Assembly (NCBI GenBank): GCA_027080125.1
Contig: JALWSW010000165.1
Location: 1 to 15,255, forward strand
Origin: Campylobacterales bacterium
GTDB taxonomy: Bacteria; Campylobacterota_A; Desulfurellia; JAADFJ01
DNA: 15,255 nt
Direction: 5' to 3'
The notes under the pieces were generated by a model. It saw nothing but the letters and a program-made list of their open reading frames with translations. It was not told where the DNA came from and made no database searches. Below, piece after piece: positions 13,448 through 15,255 of this stretch. Every line of letters begins with the position of its first letter. Position 1 is the first letter of the stretch. Position numbers and translations under genes: made by a program.

Positions 13448-14433
13448 ATTACGACAATCTTGAGATGCGTGGCAAAAACGGTGTGAAATGTATGGTGTGC
13501 AATCACTACTGCGAGTTATCCGAACAGCAGACAGGTATCTGCGGAGTAAGAAAAAATGAGAACGGAAAGATAAAAAGCACCGTTTATGGCAAAGTTGCCG
13601 CGGTTTCGGTTGGATCAATCGAACGAAATCAGTTCTATCACGTTTTGCCCTCGGGTTTTGCCTATCTTGCAGCGCCTGACGGATGCAATCTGACCTGTCC
13701 GTTTTGCGGAACATATGAATCCAGAAAAGAAACAGGCGGACATGAGAAGGTTGATATGATGCCAAAAGATATAGTTAGAGATGCGATTGAGTATGGTTGC
13801 AACGCAATTGCATACGGCTATTCCGAACCGACCGTTTATATTGAGTTTGTGCTTGATGTTGCTTATGAGGCAAAAAGAAACGGTCTGAAGAATCTGCTCA
13901 GCACGAACGGTTTTATGAGCGATATTGTTATAGACAGTATGACCGGTCTTATAGATGCGGTCAATCTTGATATAAAATGTTTTTCCGAGTCAAAATACAG
14001 AGAAATTTTGAATGCCGATCTTGATGTTGTAAGAGGCAATCTGGAACATCTCATAAAAAACGGAATCTGGGTTGAAATCACCACCCCCATTGTTTCCGAT
14101 TTTAACGACAGCATAAACGAGCTTTCCGCTACTGCAAAATCGATTGCCGAGATAGACAAAAATATACCGTGGCATCTGAAGCGTTTTTTTCCCGCTCACA
14201 AATATAAAAGTAGTTATCCGTCCTCATATTCAATTATTCATGAGGCATATCTGGCAGGAAAAGAAGCCGGGTTGAACTATATATATTCAACCTGTAACGA
14301 AGAAGCCAAAAACACAGTTTGTCCTGCCTGCGCGAGCAAACTGATTGTACGATGCAACCAGCAGGTTGTAAAAAATAATCTGACAGAAGGCAGATGTCCG
14401 AAGTGTAAACAGGAGATACCGGGATTATGGTAG
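13444..14433 (+). CDS. amrS: AmrS-like radical SAM enzyme (AmmeMemoRadiSam system)
   Basis: Radical S-adenosylmethionine protein of 329 residues related to pyruvate formate-lyase activating enzyme. Layout: an N-terminal cysteine group C16, C19, C23, C33 (CMVCNHYC, GICGVRKNENG); the Fe4S4-SAM motif CNLTCPFC (C81, C85, C88); the following barrel motifs AYGYSEPTVYIEF, LLSTNGF and NLDIKCFSESKYREI; and a C-terminal zinc-ribbon-like pair C293/C296 and C318/C321 ending in IPGLW. N- and C-terminal cysteine groups around a PflA-like core are typical of AmrS, whose reaction is not established as far as I know. Its usual partners AmrA (AMMECR1) and Memo-like AmrB are not in this window. GAGGA lies six bases before the ATG. 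The gene overlaps the J-domain gene (ATGA) and the next gene (7 nt). The residues after the cluster (GTYESRK) differ from the QNWxIS type usual in the family. Confidence 0.88.
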   Translation: MNYDNLEMRGKNGVKCMVCNHYCELSEQQTGICGVRKNENGKIKSTVYGKVAAVSVGSIERNQFYHVLPSGFAYLAAPDGCNLTCPFCGTYESRKETGGHEKVDMMPKDIVRDAIEYGCNAIAYGYSEPTVYIEFVLDVAYEAKRNGLKNLLSTNGFMSDIVIDSMTGLIDAVNLDIKCFSESKYREILNADLDVVRGNLEHLIKNGIWVEITTPIVSDFNDSINELSATAKSIAEIDKNIPWHLKRFFPAHKYKSSYPSSYSIIHEAYLAGKEAGLNYIYSTCNEEAKNTVCPACASKLIVRCNQQVVKNNLTEGRCPKCKQEIPGLW

Positions 14434-14954
14434 AGCTGCTGCCTGTTTACAGCAGCACTCAGGTTCAAACCGCTATAGCCGAGGTTGCTGAAAAGATAAA
14501 CAGAGACGGTTTTATTGCCCCTGCGGTAATAATAGCGGTTTTAAACGGCGGAATTTATTTTTTTGACAGAATAGTAAAGCAGATTGAGCATAAATTTGCA
14601 ACCGATTCGATAAGGGCAAAAAGCTATACAGGAACCAAAAGCAACGGTAACATAACCGTTCTTAAAGACCTTGATTCCGATATAGAGGGCAAAGATTGTC
14701 TTGTTGTTGATGACATTCTTGATACAGGTACAACATCATTTTATCTGAACAGGCTGTTGACAAAAAGAAATCCTGTTCGCATAAGATACGCATATCTTGT
14801 TGTCAGAGAAAAGGCTGCAAAATATGATGTCAGGGTTGACTTTAAGGCGCTTAGCATAAAAGGCGACAAGTTTATTGTTGGATGCGGAATGGATTATGAT
14901 GAGAAATATAGAGAGCTTGACGGGATATATGAGATTAAACGGTTCCCTGATTAG
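14427..14954 (+). CDS. hpt: Hypoxanthine phosphoribosyltransferase-like enzyme
   Basis: Cytosolic purine-salvage type phosphoribosyltransferase of 175 residues, joining a base to PRPP. The PRPP-binding loop CLVVDDILDTGTTS (91-104) is textbook. Also seen are the PPi loop AVLNGGIYF (LKGG in most members), the flexible-loop region IRAKSYTGTKSNG, and the C-terminal DKFIVGCGMDYDEKYRELDGIY, which matches the HPRT pattern DxFVVGYGLDYxExYRxL. In the base-binding stretch the usual DYVGFEIPD reads DFKALSIKGD, so specificity for hypoxanthine or guanine is likely but not assured, and a xanthine/guanine or divergent enzyme is possible. The start at 14427 lies inside the end of the radical SAM gene with AGGAG 11 nt upstream, a rather long spacing. 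It is the last gene of the J-domain/AmrS run and ends 12 bp from the convergent EAL gene. Confidence 0.88.
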   Translation: MVELLPVYSSTQVQTAIAEVAEKINRDGFIAPAVIIAVLNGGIYFFDRIVKQIEHKFATDSIRAKSYTGTKSNGNITVLKDLDSDIEGKDCLVVDDILDTGTTSFYLNRLLTKRNPVRIRYAYLVVREKAAKYDVRVDFKALSIKGDKFIVGCGMDYDEKYRELDGIYEIKRFPD

Positions 14955-14969
14955 CAACCGGTTTTGCTA
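14952..14969. terminator. Small hairpin holding both stop codons of a convergent pair
   Basis: TAGCAA (14952-14957), a 6-base CCGGTT loop and TTGCTA (14964-14969) form an inverted repeat. The left arm begins with the TAG stop of hpt and the right arm contains the TAG stop of the EAL gene on the other strand. A short TTTT run follows on the + side. The stem is only 6 bp, so this is at best a weak terminator. Confidence 0.25.
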
Positions 14970-15255
14970 TTTTGATAAAAACGACTCAAATTGCTCCTCA
15001 GGCATTGCTTTTGCAAAAAGCCATCCCTGAACGGCATCGCATTTGAGTTTTTTCAGTATATCAAGCTGCTCCTCGGTTTCCACCCCTTCGGCAATAGTAG
15101 CTAATGAAAGTGCATGCGCCACAGAAATTATAGCCTTGACAACTGAGGCTGAACGGACACTTTTTGTCATCTTTCTAACAAAAGAGATGTCTATTTTAAG
15201 TATATCAACCGGAAGCTGTTCCAAGTAGGACAAAGAGGAGTATCCTGTTCCGAAA
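14967..15255 (-). CDS. EAL-domain (c-di-GMP phosphodiesterase) protein, C-terminal end only
   Basis: The last 95 residues of a protein that enters from the right edge. The visible part starts FGTGYSSLSYLEQLPVDILK and continues with the EAL-family signatures KIDISFVRKM, VKAIISVAHALSL, IAEGVETEEQLDILKKL and CDAVQGWLFAKAMPEEQFESFL. In active EAL proteins the DDFGTGYSSL loop and the glutamate of EGVE help bind metals and c-di-GMP, and both visible parts are intact here. The EAL motif itself and any sensor, HAMP or GGDEF domains lie outside the window. The family degrades c-di-GMP to pGpG and thereby affects motility and biofilm formation. Whether this protein is active cannot be judged from this piece. 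It is convergent with hpt, with 12 bp between the stops. Confidence 0.95.
   Translation of the reverse strand, partial: FGTGYSSLSYLEQLPVDILKIDISFVRKMTKSVRSASVVKAIISVAHALSLATIAEGVETEEQLDILKKLKCDAVQGWLFAKAMPEEQFESFLSK

Noticed and set aside
13271..13765. 164-codon open frame antisense to the J-domain and radical SAM genes
   Set aside because: It covers two well-supported genes on the other strand. The protein is arginine-, serine- and cysteine-rich without any family motif.
1..15255. Mobile elements, CRISPR arrays, tRNA or rRNA genes, riboswitches
   Set aside because: No transposase or integrase motif, spaced direct repeats, tRNA cloverleaf or long structured leader was seen. Nearly the whole window is coding and the longest gap is about 119 bp.

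Overview
The window is a gene-dense bacterial chromosome segment of fairly low G+C (about 40 % by eye). It looks like a free-living diderm (Gram-negative) bacterium: it encodes lipoproteins with clear lipoboxes, a periplasmic HtrA protease, a BamB-like beta-propeller lipoprotein, an LpxH-like phosphoesterase and a c-di-GMP EAL protein. The overall gene style would fit a deltaproteobacterial or Thermodesulfobacteriota-like lineage, or Nitrospirota/Deferribacterota. That placement is only an impression, because there is no rRNA or other marker here. No mobile element, tRNA, rRNA, CRISPR array or prophage signal was seen, and no stretch over about 120 bases lacks a gene.

Layout, left to right. 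(1) A leftward operon ruvC > TlpA-like lipoprotein > serA (2469 down to 1, serA cut by the left edge). (2) A rightward operon from 2589 to 7642: PHP-domain phosphoesterase > PQQ/BamB-like lipoprotein > HtrA protease > FtsH protease. Three of its genes are linked by overlaps or SD-on-stop junctions. It reads as an envelope and membrane protein quality-control unit, with the PHP enzyme as the unexplained passenger. (3) A leftward DUF342/FapA-family gene (9471 to 7639) whose stop codon interlocks with that of ftsH. (4) A rightward run: LpxH-like metallophosphoesterase > ligA > SemiSWEET sugar transporter (9544 to 12484). (5) A leftward HhH-GPD DNA glycosylase (13143 to 12460). (6) A rightward run: small J-domain protein > AmrS-like radical SAM enzyme > hypoxanthine phosphoribosyltransferase-like gene (13181 to 14954). 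(7) The C-terminal end of a leftward EAL-domain protein (15255 to 14967), cut by the right edge.

Two genome-organisation themes stand out. Genes inside operons mostly have good Shine-Dalgarno sites and ATGA-type overlaps. In contrast, three leading genes (ruvC, the metallophosphoesterase and the glycosylase) have no SD, and a near-consensus -10 box sits 6-8 nt before the start codon, which is the geometry of leaderless mRNAs. In addition, all three convergent gene pairs abut or overlap at their 3' ends, leaving almost no room for a conventional terminator.

I do not see a clearly novel multi-gene system. The best candidates for a second look are the J-domain/AmrS/PRTase operon, the PHP gene leading the HtrA-FtsH operon, and the leaderless promoters. 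Most genes are recognisable housekeeping or envelope genes.
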